This document shows positions 50,110 through 61,604 of a stretch of DNA of 64,000 bases, piece after piece. Source of the DNA: Sipunculus nudus. Taxonomy: Eukaryota > Annelida > Sipuncula > Golfingiida > Sipunculidae. The stretch covers positions 23,739,979 through 23,803,978 of the forward strand of contig CM049321.1 in the NCBI GenBank assembly GCA_026874595.1. The letters are read 5' to 3'. Below the pieces are notes generated by a model. The model was not told the origin of the DNA. It saw only the letters and a list, made by a program, of their open reading frames with translations, and searched no databases. How positions within the stretch are numbered: the stretch's first letter is position 1; every line of letters starts with the position of its first letter. Position numbers and translations under genes: made by a program.

Positions 50110-50166
50110 CTAACAAAAGCCAGCCACAAAGCAAAACAATATAATCCTCAGTCTGCCGTTGCCCAT
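50110..50166 (-). promoter_or_regulatory. Upstream ORF (18 codons) in the leader of zinc-finger gene 1
   Basis: In the same exon as the main start, ATG at 50166 opens a frame encoding [18 protein letters not shown] and a stop only four bases before the main ATG. If the acceptor at 50171 is used, ribosomes meet this start first, so the gene could depend on leaky scanning or reinitiation. Inferred only. Confidence 0.45.
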
Positions 50167-50173
50167 GATTCTG

Positions 50174-50689
50174 GAAATAAAAATATGTGAAATAACATAA
50201 TTTATTTATTCATTATATTTAAGACACCTTTGTGTTAAGGGTATTCTTTCAGGAAAACTCCCTTTACACAGGTGGTCCTCCTAAATGCACCTCAGATGGA
50301 TCGATTATTGTCAGTTCCTGACACCAATTGCCAAGCAGATGTCAATATGCTGATTTATGTTCATGAGGGTTTCAAATCTGCAATATTTGTGAAAGAGAAT
50401 TGTTTACGAAAATAATTTGCACTCACTGGCTTTACTCTCAGGTCTCTTTCCAAATGTAACAATTTTGCGTGCATATTGTTTAATATAACTAATTCATATA
50501 ACAATGAATAATATGTGAAGGTTATTGTAAGGTGAGATATGGAAAAAGAGACCCTCTCGAAACAATGAAAAAAGTTGAAAATCATGTAACTAATGTTTAT
50601 AAGAATGAGTGATTAAAGAATACTCCATTTAAGCTCAAATATTAAAGTGTAAAAGTTGACATTGTATAATGCAGGAATTAAACTAGATA
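50174..50689. other. Upstream flank / intron of zinc-finger gene 1
   Basis: No further coding exon was recognised. A non-coding first exon and promoter of gene 1 should lie here or further right. Confidence 0.4.
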
Positions 50690-52625
50690 TTTCTTGGCAC
50701 CGCAGGTGCCATAGTATCGCCAGACAATTAATCCCCCCCCCCCTTTAAGAATAGGCCCCCCATCTTCAGCAACAATTAATATCAGACCACACTCATAGAA
50801 AAGGTCATTCTCATAGAAAAGGTGATGATCCAAATTTCAATATACATCATCCCCTAACCCATGTCTATGTATATGCAAGAAATCTGTCCATTAGTTTTTG
50901 ACTTATAATGCTCACAGTACTGTTAAGTGGCAATGATTGGGTATTAAACGGCACGAAAACAAGTAAAAGAATAACAGGTGGCACCACCTGTTTCCCGTAC
51001 ATGACAACACTATCCAAGATCTTCGTTCAAGTTGATTTTTGGACCAATCAATGCATCCCTTATTGAGAAATTAATGATTTTGTGTGATTTTCACCATATA
51101 TGGCAATATTCAAGGTCAAGGCCACTCATTGGAAAGGTCATGACCCCTATTCAAATAAACATTATCCTATAACCAATATCCATGTATATGCATAATATGA
51201 AAGAAATTTGTCCATTAGTTTTTGACTTCTAATGCTCACAGTACTGATAAATGGCAATGATTGGGTATTAAACGGCACAAAACAAGTAAAAGAATAACAG
51301 GTGGCGCCACCTGTTTCTGGTACATGACAATACTTTCCAAGATCTTCGAACATGTTGATTTTTGGACCAATGCATGCATCCCTTATTGAGATATTAATGA
51401 TTTTGTGTAATTTTCACCAAATATGGCAATATTCAAGGTCAAGGCCACTCTAATAGGAAAGGTCATGACCCCAATTTATATATACATTATCCCATAACCC
51501 ATGTCTATGTATATGCATAATATGAAAGAAATCTGTCCATTAGTTTTTGACTTATAATGCTCACAGGTTATAAATGTACTGTTAAGTGGCAATGATGGGG
51601 TATTAAACGGCACGAAGACAAGTAAAAGAATAACAGGTGGCGCCACCTGTTTCCGGTACATGACATTACTATCCAAGATCTTGGGTCAAGTTGATTTTTG
51701 GACCAATGCATGCATCCCTCATTGAGAAATTAATGATTTTGTGTGATTTTCACCATATATGGCAATATTCAAGGTCAAGGCCACTCATTGGAAAGGTCAT
51801 GACCCCTATTCAAATAAACAATATCCTATAACCCATATCCATGTATATGCATAATATGAAAGAAATTTGTCCATTAGTTTTTGACTTATAATGCTCACAG
51901 TACTGATAAATGGCAATGATGGGGTATTAAACGGCACAAAACAAGTAAAAGAATAACAGGTGGCGCCACTTGTTTCCGGTACATGACAATACTTTCCAAG
52001 ATCTTCGAACATGTTGATTTTTGGACCAATGCATGCATCCCTTATTGAGAAATTAATGATTTTGTGTGATTTTCACCATATATGGCAATATTCAAGGTCA
52101 AGGCCACTCTCATAGGAAAGGTCATGACCCCAATTTAAATAAACATCATCCCATAACCCATATCTATGTATTTGCATAATATGAAAGAAATCTGTCCATT
52201 AGTTTTTGACTTATAATGCTCACAGTACTGTCAAGTAGCAATTTTGGGGATATTAAACGGCATGAAAACAAGTAGAGAATAATAGGTGGCGCCACCAGTT
52301 TCTGGAACAAGACAACGCTATCCATGATCTTCGATCAACTTGATTTTGGGATCAATCCATGCAAGTTTTCTTGTGATTTAAGAATTTGTGTGATTTTCCC
52401 CAAAATTGAACCTATTCAAGGTCAAGGTCACTCTCCTAGTTGAGGTCATGACCTCATTTTAAATAGGCGTCGTCCTCTCACCCATATCTATACATATACC
52501 AAGTTTGGTAAAGATCCGTGAAATATTTTTTTTGTTATTGTGTCCAAAAGAAATCTCTGCGGCGGTGGCGGTGGCGGCGCGACCGTGCCTAAACCATAGT
52601 ATCTCCAGACTATGTCTGGCAATTC
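50690..52625. repeat. Tandem array of ~328-bp units with hairpin flanks
   Basis: About five units. The marker GGTGGCGCCACCTGTTTC and variants recurs at about 50970, 51300, 51636, 51959 and 52286 (spacing 323-336 bp). Each unit contains TTCAAGGTCAAGG and GGTCATGACC. The left flank has a hairpin (TGGCACC, GCA, GGTGCCA; 50695-50711) and the right flank another (CCAGAC, TAT, GTCTGG; about 52604-52618). Conserved CCATAGTATC-CCAGAC words at both ends suggest one mobile element with a minisatellite core. Confidence 0.85.
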
Positions 52626-52946
52626 AATAATACATTTTTGCCTCTCCCAGGAGGTTATGCATTCATTCCAATTCATAACTGATTTTTTTTTCACAACATA
52701 AGTCATGCCATCATAAACAGAATTACATGAAATTTTCAAGACATTATTGGGGATGGGCCAAACAAGAAATGATTAGTTTTGTCATGGATCCATGTGATGC
52801 AAATTTAGGAAGTCATCAAGGATAATTCACAAATGAGCAGTTTTTATGTACGAATGAATCTGGGAATATGGGCCAATATGCTAATGCAAACATTCCTCAC
52901 AATGCAGTATTTCTTGTTTAATATTTATATAAAAAAAACCAAAAAA

Positions 52947-54487
52947 CTAGATGTGTCAGAACGACACGAATGCCCCCGCCTGGGGCAAATTAGAAACGTT
53001 TGTAAAATTTTGAGAAATATTTTAAGTTCAGGAGGTGTCGTATGGTCAAAAGTAGGTCAACAAGGGCAAAATGCAAACTCGATCTGTAACGGGTCATTAT
53101 CAAGCAACACACCAAAAATCATGCCAGTATATGCATGCATTGTGAAAAAAAAGTCCATACATGTGCATTTTCCATAAAAATTTCTGTCTTTCATGAAAAT
53201 TTCTATGTTTAGGAGCCGTAAAACAATCGAAAGTAGGTCAACAGGGATGAAACACGAACTCGATCTGTAACTGTCATTATATGCCCACACATAAAAAATC
53301 TGGTATCTGCAGGCATTGAGGAAAAACAGTCAGTACATATGCATTTGTTATGAAAATTTCTATTTTTCATGAAACTTTCTATGTTCAGGAGCAGTCAAAT
53401 GGTCAAAAGTAGGTCAACTGGGACAAAACAAGAACTGGATCTGTAACTGGTCATTATCTGCCTACACACCAAAAATCAGGCCAGTATCTGCAGGCACTGC
53501 GAAAAAAAGTCCATACATGTGCACTTTTTTATAAAATTTTCTATGTTAGAGCACCGTCAAACGGTCAAAAGTAGGTCAACTGGGACAAAACGTGAACTCG
53601 ATCTGTAACAGGTCATTATCAAGCAACACACCAAAAATCAGGCCAGTATCTGACAGCATTGTGAAAAAAAGTCCATACATGTACATTTTCCATAAATATT
53701 TCTGTCTTTCATGAAATTTTCTATGTTCAGGAGCCGTAAAACGGTCAAAAGTAGGTCAACTGGGACGAAACGCAAACTCGATCTGTAACTGGTCAATATC
53801 TGGCGACACACCAAAAATCAGGCCAATATCTGCAGGCATTGTGAAAAAAAGTCCGTACATATGTATTTGTCATGAAATTTCATATTTTTCATGAAAATTT
53901 CTAAGTTTAGGAGCCGTAAAATGGTCAAAAGTAGGTCAACCGGGATGAAACACGAACTCGATCTTTAACTGGTCTATATCTGCCAACACACCAAAAATCA
54001 GGCTAATATCTGCAGGCATTGCGAAAAAAAGTCCGTACATGTGTATCTGTCATGAATATTTCTATTTTTCATGAAATTTTCTAAGTTAAGGACGCGTAAA
54101 ACAGTCAAAAGTAGGTCAACTGGTTCAAAACGCAAACTCGATCTGTAACTGGTCATTATCTGCCTACACACCAAAAATCAGGCCAATATCTGCAGGCATT
54201 GCGAAAAAAAGTCCGTACATGTGTATTTGTCATGAAAATTTCTATTTTTCATGAAATTTTTTAAGTTTAGGAGTTGTAAAATGGTCAAAAGTAGGTCAAC
54301 AGGGACGAAACACATACTCGATCTGTAACTGGTCTATATCTACCCACACACCAAAAATCAGGCCAATATCTGCAGGCATTGCGAAAAAAAGTCCGTACAA
54401 CTGTTTGATTTCGGAATGACAGAAGGACGGAAGGACGGACATGGGTAAAACTATATGCCCCGGCCACTTTGTGGTGGGGGCATAAAA
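52947..54487. mobile_element. Minisatellite-cored element 1 with hairpin ends
   Basis: Starts CTAGATGTGTCAGAACGACA, which can fold (GTGTC/GACAC), and continues to ATGCCCCCGCC. It ends in a stem-loop (GGCCAC, TTT, GTGG flanked by GCCCC and GGGGGC) followed by ATAAAAA. The interior is about eight copies of a ~185-bp unit marked by AAAAGTAGGTCAAC, GAACTCGATCTGTAAC and CCAAAAATCAGGCC. 5' arm, tandem core and 3' hairpin arm resemble Helitron-type non-autonomous elements known from molluscs, but that class is inference. No transposase. Confidence 0.75.
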
Positions 54488-54919
54488 AACAGAATACTAC
54501 TTATTATTGACATTATATATTCATATATATTGTGGTCACACCCTAATGACGTCACGTCAACAAAAACAGACTTGGCGTTGCTACCATATTTGGCATGTAA
54601 TAAACAAAAAAAAATCTTAAGCTGAATAAATTTCATATCATTTGAATTACCAAAACGTCAAATTCAGCTTGCAGAACAAATTCATCCAAATTTGGTCACA
54701 CTTTCTTGTTAGAGACATGAATAGAGGTCTCCTAATTTGCACTTTTACCATGAATATCACAGATTTAGCTTAGCTTTTCAAATGCTAATAAATAGGAAAT
54801 ATATATAAAAAAGTTTATTTTGCATTTGCTAGAATTTTGCAAAATATACAGCCGTGCTATGACTCATGAGTCCCTTGTTGTTAATTAGAGTTTATTTATA
54901 TATGTCAATTAATTATCAA
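54488..54919. other. Spacer between the two minisatellite-cored elements
   Basis: AT-rich single-copy-looking sequence without a recognised gene. Confidence 0.4.
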
Positions 54920-56608
54920 CTAGATGTGTCGGAATGACACGAATGCCCCCGCCTGGGGCAAATTAGAAACATTTGTTAAATTTTGTAAATTTTTTTAAGT
55001 TCAGGAAGTGTTGTATGGTCAAAAGTAGGTCAACAAGGGCAAAATGCAAACTCGATCAGGTCATTATCAAGCAACACACCAAAAATCAGGCCAGTATCTG
55101 CAGGCATTGTGAAAAAGTCCATATATGTGCATTTTTCATGAAAATTTCTGTCTTTCATGAAATTTTCTATGTTCAGGATCTGTCATATGGTGAAAAATAG
55201 GTTAACTGGGACGAAACGCGAACTCGATCTGTAAGTGATCATTATGCGCCCACAGACCAAACATCAGGCCAGTATCTGTAAGCATTGCATTGCGAAACTA
55301 GAATATTAGCAAAAGTTGATAATCATTTATAAACTTAAATTGGAGAGGTATATACCATGTTTCATAACAATCCACCAAATGCTTCCTGAGAAATAAGCTC
55401 CTAAGTTTTTTTCTATACTAAGCTCTGTGACCTTGAAAAGTAGGTCAAGATCACCCATCTTTGAACTTGACCAAGATTTTGTAAATATAATGCAATAGCA
55501 CTGAAGAAATGAAGTTCCTGTGTTGAATACCTTTGGAGATATCCTGCACAAACGCAAAAATTGAAAAAATCCGATAAAATTTCATTAAAAAATCAGAAAT
55601 TGTAGGTGGCGCCACCAAAATTGTGCAGCACAACCAGACCATCAGTCCCAATGATCATAGTAAGTTTTGTGAAAATCCACACAATGGTTCCTGAGATATA
55701 AACTTCTGAGTGTTTTTCTATAATCAGCTCTAAAATGTAGAAAAATGGGTCAAGGTCACCCATCTTCGAACCTGACCGAAATTTTAGCGATATACATCTT
55801 CACTGATGAAATAAATTTCCAACGGTGAATCCTTTTAGAGATATCCCGCTCACAAGGTAAAAGTTAACAGACACAGAACGGACAGACGGACGGACAGACA
55901 CCGGACAGACAGATGGACAGACGGACAGCTTGAGTGACGACAATAGCCCATCAGCCTATGAGCTGAGAGCTAAAAACGGCTGTACATGTGTATTTGTCAT
56001 GAAAATTTCTATTTTTCATGAATTTTTCTAAGTTTAGGAGCCGTAAAACGGTCAAAAGTTGGTCAACCGGAACAAAACGTGAACTCGAGCTGTAACTGGT
56101 CATTATCTGCCCACACACCAAAAATCAGGCCAATATCTGCAGGCATTGCGAAAAAAAGTCCGTACATGTGTATTTGTCATGAAAATTTCTATTTTTCATG
56201 AAATTTTCTAAGTTTAGGAGCCGTAAAACGGTCAAAAGTAGGTCAACTGGGACGAAACGCGAACTCGATCTGTACCTGGTCATTATCTGCCCACACACCA
56301 AAAAAACAGGCCAATATCTGCAGGCATTGCGAAAAAAACGTCCGTACATGTGTATTTGTCATGGAAATTTCTATTTTTCATGAAATTTTCTAAGTTTAGG
56401 AGCCGTAAAACGGTCAAAAGTAGGTCAACCGGGACGAAACGCGAACTCGATCTGTAACTGGTCATTATCTGCCCACACACCAAAAATCAGGCCAATACCT
56501 GCAGGCATTGCGAAAAAAAGTCCGTACAACTGTTTGATTTCGGAATGACGGAATGACGGACATGGGTAAAACTATATGCCCCGGCCACTTTGTGGCGGGG
56601 GCATAAAA
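54920..56608. mobile_element. Minisatellite-cored element 2 with nested insertion
   Basis: The same start (CTAGATGTGTCGGAATGACA), ~185-bp core units and 3' hairpin/ATAAAAA end as element 1, in the same orientation. Two units precede and three follow a nested insertion (55298-55975). The final units are closer to each other than to the first ones, suggesting recent local amplification at the 3' side. Confidence 0.75.
55298..55975. mobile_element. Nested element inside minisatellite-cored element 2
   Basis: The core unit breaks after GCATTGCGAA and resumes at about TGTACATGTGTATTT. The inserted ~680 bp begins CTAGAATATT and ends with GGACAGACGG runs and GAGCTGAGAGCTAAAAA. It contains GGTGGCGCCACC and GGTCAAGGTCACC. 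The CTAGA start and TAAAAA end resemble the host element, so it is probably a related family. Confidence 0.7.
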
Positions 56609-56986
56609 ATTATTTGATGCTTTCTTTGATCAGTAGCTGGGCAATGCGGAACAACTATGGTAAAAGAATAAAAAGCCCCCCCCCCCAAATACTTCCCAAC
56701 TCAACTTGATATTAAAAGTTGAAACTTGTATCAAATGTATCATTTGGATTCCCAATAGATCGCCTCAGATTATCCTGTCAAATAAACTCCATCAATGCTC
56801 TGAGAGGTGGTTTATCGGTCTGGTGTGGACGGGAAAGTGCCTCGCTTTCGGTCTGCAACCAATCAAGAGTACCACACCCTGTAGCCCATAAGAATGAACT
56901 CCTCAATTGCTTTTTTTCAGTGACTGATGCATTGTGGAGTCCAAAGATTGCACCTGCAGTTAACTGTGATTATAACATTCCATACA

Positions 56987-58543
56987 CAGGGTTGGCAAGT
57001 TTTAGGGAGGAAGGTTTAAACCATAGGTTTTAACCTGGTTAAAACTGCCCCGCCTAAAACAGGTTTTGGGCAGGTTTTAGGCACCAAAAGTGCCTAAAAC
57101 CTATATTTGTTTGAATTTTTGACTTAAAGATCTATAAAACTACCAAACTGGCTGGGGTGATGCAGTCACAAGGCTTTGCTGTTTTCTGTCTGCTGTTTTC
57201 CTGTTGACTGGCATCATGCAGTCTTCAAAGAGCCTGTATAGGTTTCTTGAGCATGAGACCATGTTTGTGTGGCACATGGTTTCATTGGCCAATGTTAAGT
57301 TATTATCAGGACCCTTTGCCCGGTTTCCTAATGAGTGCCCTGCTAACTTAAATGATGTAATAGAGCCTCCAGTATACCTCCTGTAACTATGTGTATCGGG
57401 GGGGGGGGGGGGGGGGTTAGACCGGTTAATAACTATTTATCAGGGTAATGGGGTGATAAGACCCAATGGTCATAAGTCCTACTACTGTGTAATAGTAGAT
57501 GTTCATGTGAACTTTCATACATAACTAGGATGATGAAATCACAGCCCTTGCCCTGAAAATTGTTCATAAGTCAAACTTTTTACTGAGTGATGCAGTCAGG
57601 GCCCCTGACCATGACATGTTGGTTTCTCAGGCCTTAAGAATGAACATGGCCCAAAAGTGATTATGAATATTCTGTGGTTTGCAACATATTTACTGCAATA
57701 TATTTTAGCATTTTTCAGTTTTATACTAATTATAGTGTTTCATGAGGGTTCATTTTCACAATCTAATCATACAGTTAACAGAGCATTTCTATCATTATAT
57801 AGACAATAAGTATGTGCACTAAATCTAAAAATTTGACAATGGATGACCTAGCTAAGGACATAAACAACTAGTGGAAATCTTGTTCATTATCAGATAATGC
57901 AAAAGATATCATATTTTAGTTTATGGCTAGCATAAAAGATCTTTTTTTTTATTTATAAAATCAATCTTTTGCTTTTTGCCATTTGAAGCTACACATATTT
58001 AAAACATACACAATATGTTAGTGAGACTACAGTATAAAGGACTATTCATCAGTGTAAATGGAACAACTTTTTGAATTGGGGAAAAACTTCTTTCACATAT
58101 ATCACAAAATTTAATCCATTGTGATCAAAAAGCAAATCAAAGAATCTGGTTAAAAGCTTATTGTATTAGCATTCATTTATAAATTGGCAGTAATGGAGGT
58201 AGGAGACCTCAGAATATGATTTTGGGATACAAGCTAAAACTGTCATTTGGAAAACCTGAAGTTGTGTTGTATTCATTTGTTACTTTTGTTTGTATCATGG
58301 TTTATTTGTTTAGTTTCCATAAAGTGTTCCTCACTTTTAATTTGTTGAGCATATTTCTGTAATGCATTTAGCTGTGTAACAATAAAACATAATTAAACTG
58401 CAAGTCATAGGTAAGGGTAAGTAAGGTTTTAGGCAGTTAAAGGCAGTTTTAGGCAGGTTATAACCTATTTTAGGCATTTAAAGGCAGGTTTTAGGCTCTG
58501 CCCTGCCGAAAACAGCTTTTGGGCAGCCTAAAACCCAACCCTG
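56987..58543. mobile_element. Non-autonomous hAT element with perfect 8-bp target duplication
   Basis: Termini CAGGGTTGG and CCAACCCTG are exact inverted repeats, flanked on both sides by TCCATACA (56979-56986 and 58544-58551). CAGGG ends with an 8-bp duplication are diagnostic for hAT. Subterminal regions are packed with TTTTAGGCAG-type words, likely transposase-binding repeats. The 1557-bp interior has a 19-base G run (57398-57416) and no transposase. Confidence 0.93.
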
Positions 58544-58551
58544 TCCATACA

Positions 58552-59173
58552 CAACTGTGAGATTTAACATATACCCATTGATTAATGTTCATTACATATA
58601 TGTGTATTGTATATTTGACCACTAGAAAACATTACTGTTCTCTTCTCAGCCCTATTTTGCACCAAGGAAGTTAAAATATGAACATAATAGTACACAGGCC
58701 TAAAGCCTCATACAGGACTGCCACCAAATGCAAGATGTCTACCGGGGCTGTTAATGCTTCAATTCTCTCTGGAAAAATACTATCAGTTGTTGATGTTACA
58801 GGTGCTTCATACTTTCCAGAATGGTTATTTTTTATTACAGGCCTTTTGAAATACAACATTATGTGAACATTGGTTTGCTAAAACCATAGGAAATATTTTT
58901 ATTTAATTTTCTTTCTAAGAGTAACAGATCGCATCATGCTATAACCCCAGTTAGCCCTTTGGTGGGCTGACAACGCAACAGAAACCTGAAACCTGTTGCG
59001 TTGACGTCGGCGGCTACACACCCTGATGTCTATAAACTTGAAAATTGTCGTTTTGAATAGGTCATTGGCTGTGAAACACCCTCTGACAGCAGAATCATAT
59101 ATGAACTATACGTCTTTGGAAAGCACATTTAAATTGACAGATATATTCAACATTAATAGTCACCCCTGATGGG
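58552..59173. other. Spacer between hAT and foldback elements
   Basis: Complementary open frames at 58671-58866 on both strands are unsupported. No gene recognised. Confidence 0.4.
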
Positions 59174-59894
59174 TCGGACTAAACACCCAAAACACCGGTG
59201 TTTTGGGTACCTGAGACGAAACACCACGAAACACCTATTTATCCTCAATGTTAAATTTTAATTTTGAGTCACTTTGATGAATCATTAAATGTTTATAATA
59301 TCTGCCGAATTTCAGGGCCTGAATGGGTGAACTTTTGATGAACTAGCGGGTTTTGTTCCATGGTCTTGCCTTCTTGATTCGTTGACAGTGGTAGCCATTT
59401 TAACAGAGTTCATGCTACCACCTAGTGGAGGATTTTGTAACCAAAATCATAGTGGCTGAAATTCCGGCGCTGGATATTAGAATCTGGATAAATGAATTAT
59501 TCTTCCATTATACATACTATCTTTTCTGCTCGCCTTATTCATAATTTGTTATCTTAACTAATTTGAAATAGGGTCTAATGAAATGAGACCCAAATGCTTA
59601 GTTTTCCCACCATGTTCCCGGTAAAAAGTTTGATATGTTTAGCAACCGCCAGGGGGCAGCATATGCGAGCCATGAATGGCTGCCTTGATTGTCAGTGAGC
59701 ACATCACGGGACGAAACCCTCCTTTATCACAAGTTTTCCTCGGGATTTTCAGTTCAAACATCATATATTTAATCAACATTTAATGATTCATCAAAGTGAC
59801 TCAAAATTAAACTTTAACATTGAGGATAAATAGGTGTTTCGTGGTGTTTCGTCTCAGGTACCCAAAACACCGGTGTTTTGGGTGTTTAGTCCGA
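59174..59894. mobile_element. Foldback-type element with ~123-bp near-identical inverted arms
   Basis: The left arm (59174-59296) and right arm (about 59775-59894) are reverse complements with only a few mismatches. Each arm holds a perfect 24-bp palindrome (ACCCAAAACACC and its complement; 59185-59208 and 59860-59883). CCCCTGATGGG occurs directly left (59163-59173) and 3 bp right of the arms (59898-59908), a likely target duplication. No coding capacity. Confidence 0.85.
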
Positions 59895-59908
59895 CCGCCC
59901 CTGATGGG

Positions 59909-61604
59909 TCCTCACGGAGGTGTTTCATCATTGACAGGAGATACATTGGGAATTCCCTTTCGGACCATTATAAATAACAAGAGGTCCTGGCGCTTTCTCT
60001 GAGCATTGTCCCTTGATTATGAACTGTGAACTGCGTGCCAGGTTCATTGACGTTCTTGACAAATCTAAAAGATCATGTTTTTTGGGGGGATTCAAACGCC
60101 TGTGATCTGCAGGAACACTATAATTTATAAGGAGGTAAACATGAGGGAATGAGTAGAGACAATTATTTATATTTTCATGTTCCAGAATGTAGACCAAATT
60201 CTGAACACACTCCTTCATTTTCCACATTTCATTTTAATATATCTGCAAGCTTTCACCCACCTGTATTGGCTGTGACACGGATAAATCTGCTGTGACGCAT
60301 CAGAGAGAGTGTTGACAGCCTGGAGGTCCACTTCAAATGTGAACGATAATGGGGCGCCTACACCACTAAAGCTTGGATGTTTCCATGTAGAATCCCGGAG
60401 TAGACGTGCAAAGTTTTTTTTTTAAGATTGACCAGTGTTTTAAATGAAAACTTTTTTTAATACTGATAGTGAACTATAACACTGTCAAATATTACTTTCA
60501 AAAACAGGGATGCATCAACCCAAGAGCACAATCAGGGCTGCATATAGTGTCAGAAGACAAAAACGTTAAATTGGGGTTAGCAAGAACTGCACCATTTCGT
60601 CAATACTTCACCACTAACCGTTTAACACCCACGCATACCTATTAAACTACTTAATTTAAATACTACAAAAGTGTAAGAAACAAAGATGATTTCAGTTGCT
60701 TAATTTACACGTTACTTATTTACTTAATTTGTCTGAACCGTTTCACATGCACACGTGTCTATTGAAACTATTTCATCTGAACACTACATGCAGAAGTGTA
60801 AGAAATCAAGATTTCAGTTGCTTAATTTTTACTTATTACGTTGATATCTTTCTATTTTAAATTATGCCTAATCAATGTAATGTCATTAGTTTGATATATA
60901 AAAGAAAAAAGAAAGATCTTGATTAAGGTAATTAATTTAATTTTCTTTAAGATATCCAGAGGAATTAGCCACTATAATAGGGTGATTGTGAACTTATCAC
61001 ATTAAACCGAGCGCATGTCGGCATTAAATTCCCATTTTATCGCTCACATAACGCTTCTGATTACCGCTGAGATATTTTTAATTATCATGTCCCTTTCTGC
61101 ATTATCATGGAATATAACAGGGTCTCAATTATAGTTTCATAGTAAAACAACATTTAAATGTGTTTGGCCGGTTGCTACGTTCTAGTCCTGTCATAATATT
61201 CCTTGCCGTCAGCAAGAGGCACGGTTGCACATCTACACGCTGTCTGCAAAACCTGGCGGTGATGTAAGGCGAGTTGTACAAAAGATTTATTTTCGAAAAA
61301 AAAATGGATGTTACAGTTTAATTTAAACACCGCGCAAATTTCAGATGGTTTAATTATACATACCATTTAGAAGTATGCAACAGTATTTGCACCGGAGAAC
61401 ACCATCAACATTACCGGGGAGTAATAAGGCGGGAAAACTATGGCACCCTTGGTTTAAACTCGAAGTAGACGGTCGCTCCTTTTTCTGCTACTACCGTCTG
61501 GTCAATTTCTTTGCTAATCCTCCATTTCTTTTATTTTTAAAACCTTAAATATTTTATTTTTGACATATTGACCACATGGGGGGGGGGGGGGGGGGGGGGG
61601 AGTC
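59909..61604. other. Spacer with a diverged tandem duplication and a long G run
   Basis: AGTGTAAGAAA, GATTTCAGTTGCTTAATTT and flanks occur twice at about 60617-60707 and 60737-60825. A 23-base G run lies at 61578-61600. No gene recognised. Confidence 0.5.

Noticed and set aside
53030-56520. Regularly spaced repeats resembling a CRISPR array
   Set aside because: The whole ~185-bp unit is conserved, with no unique spacers, and the DNA is clearly animal. This is a minisatellite.
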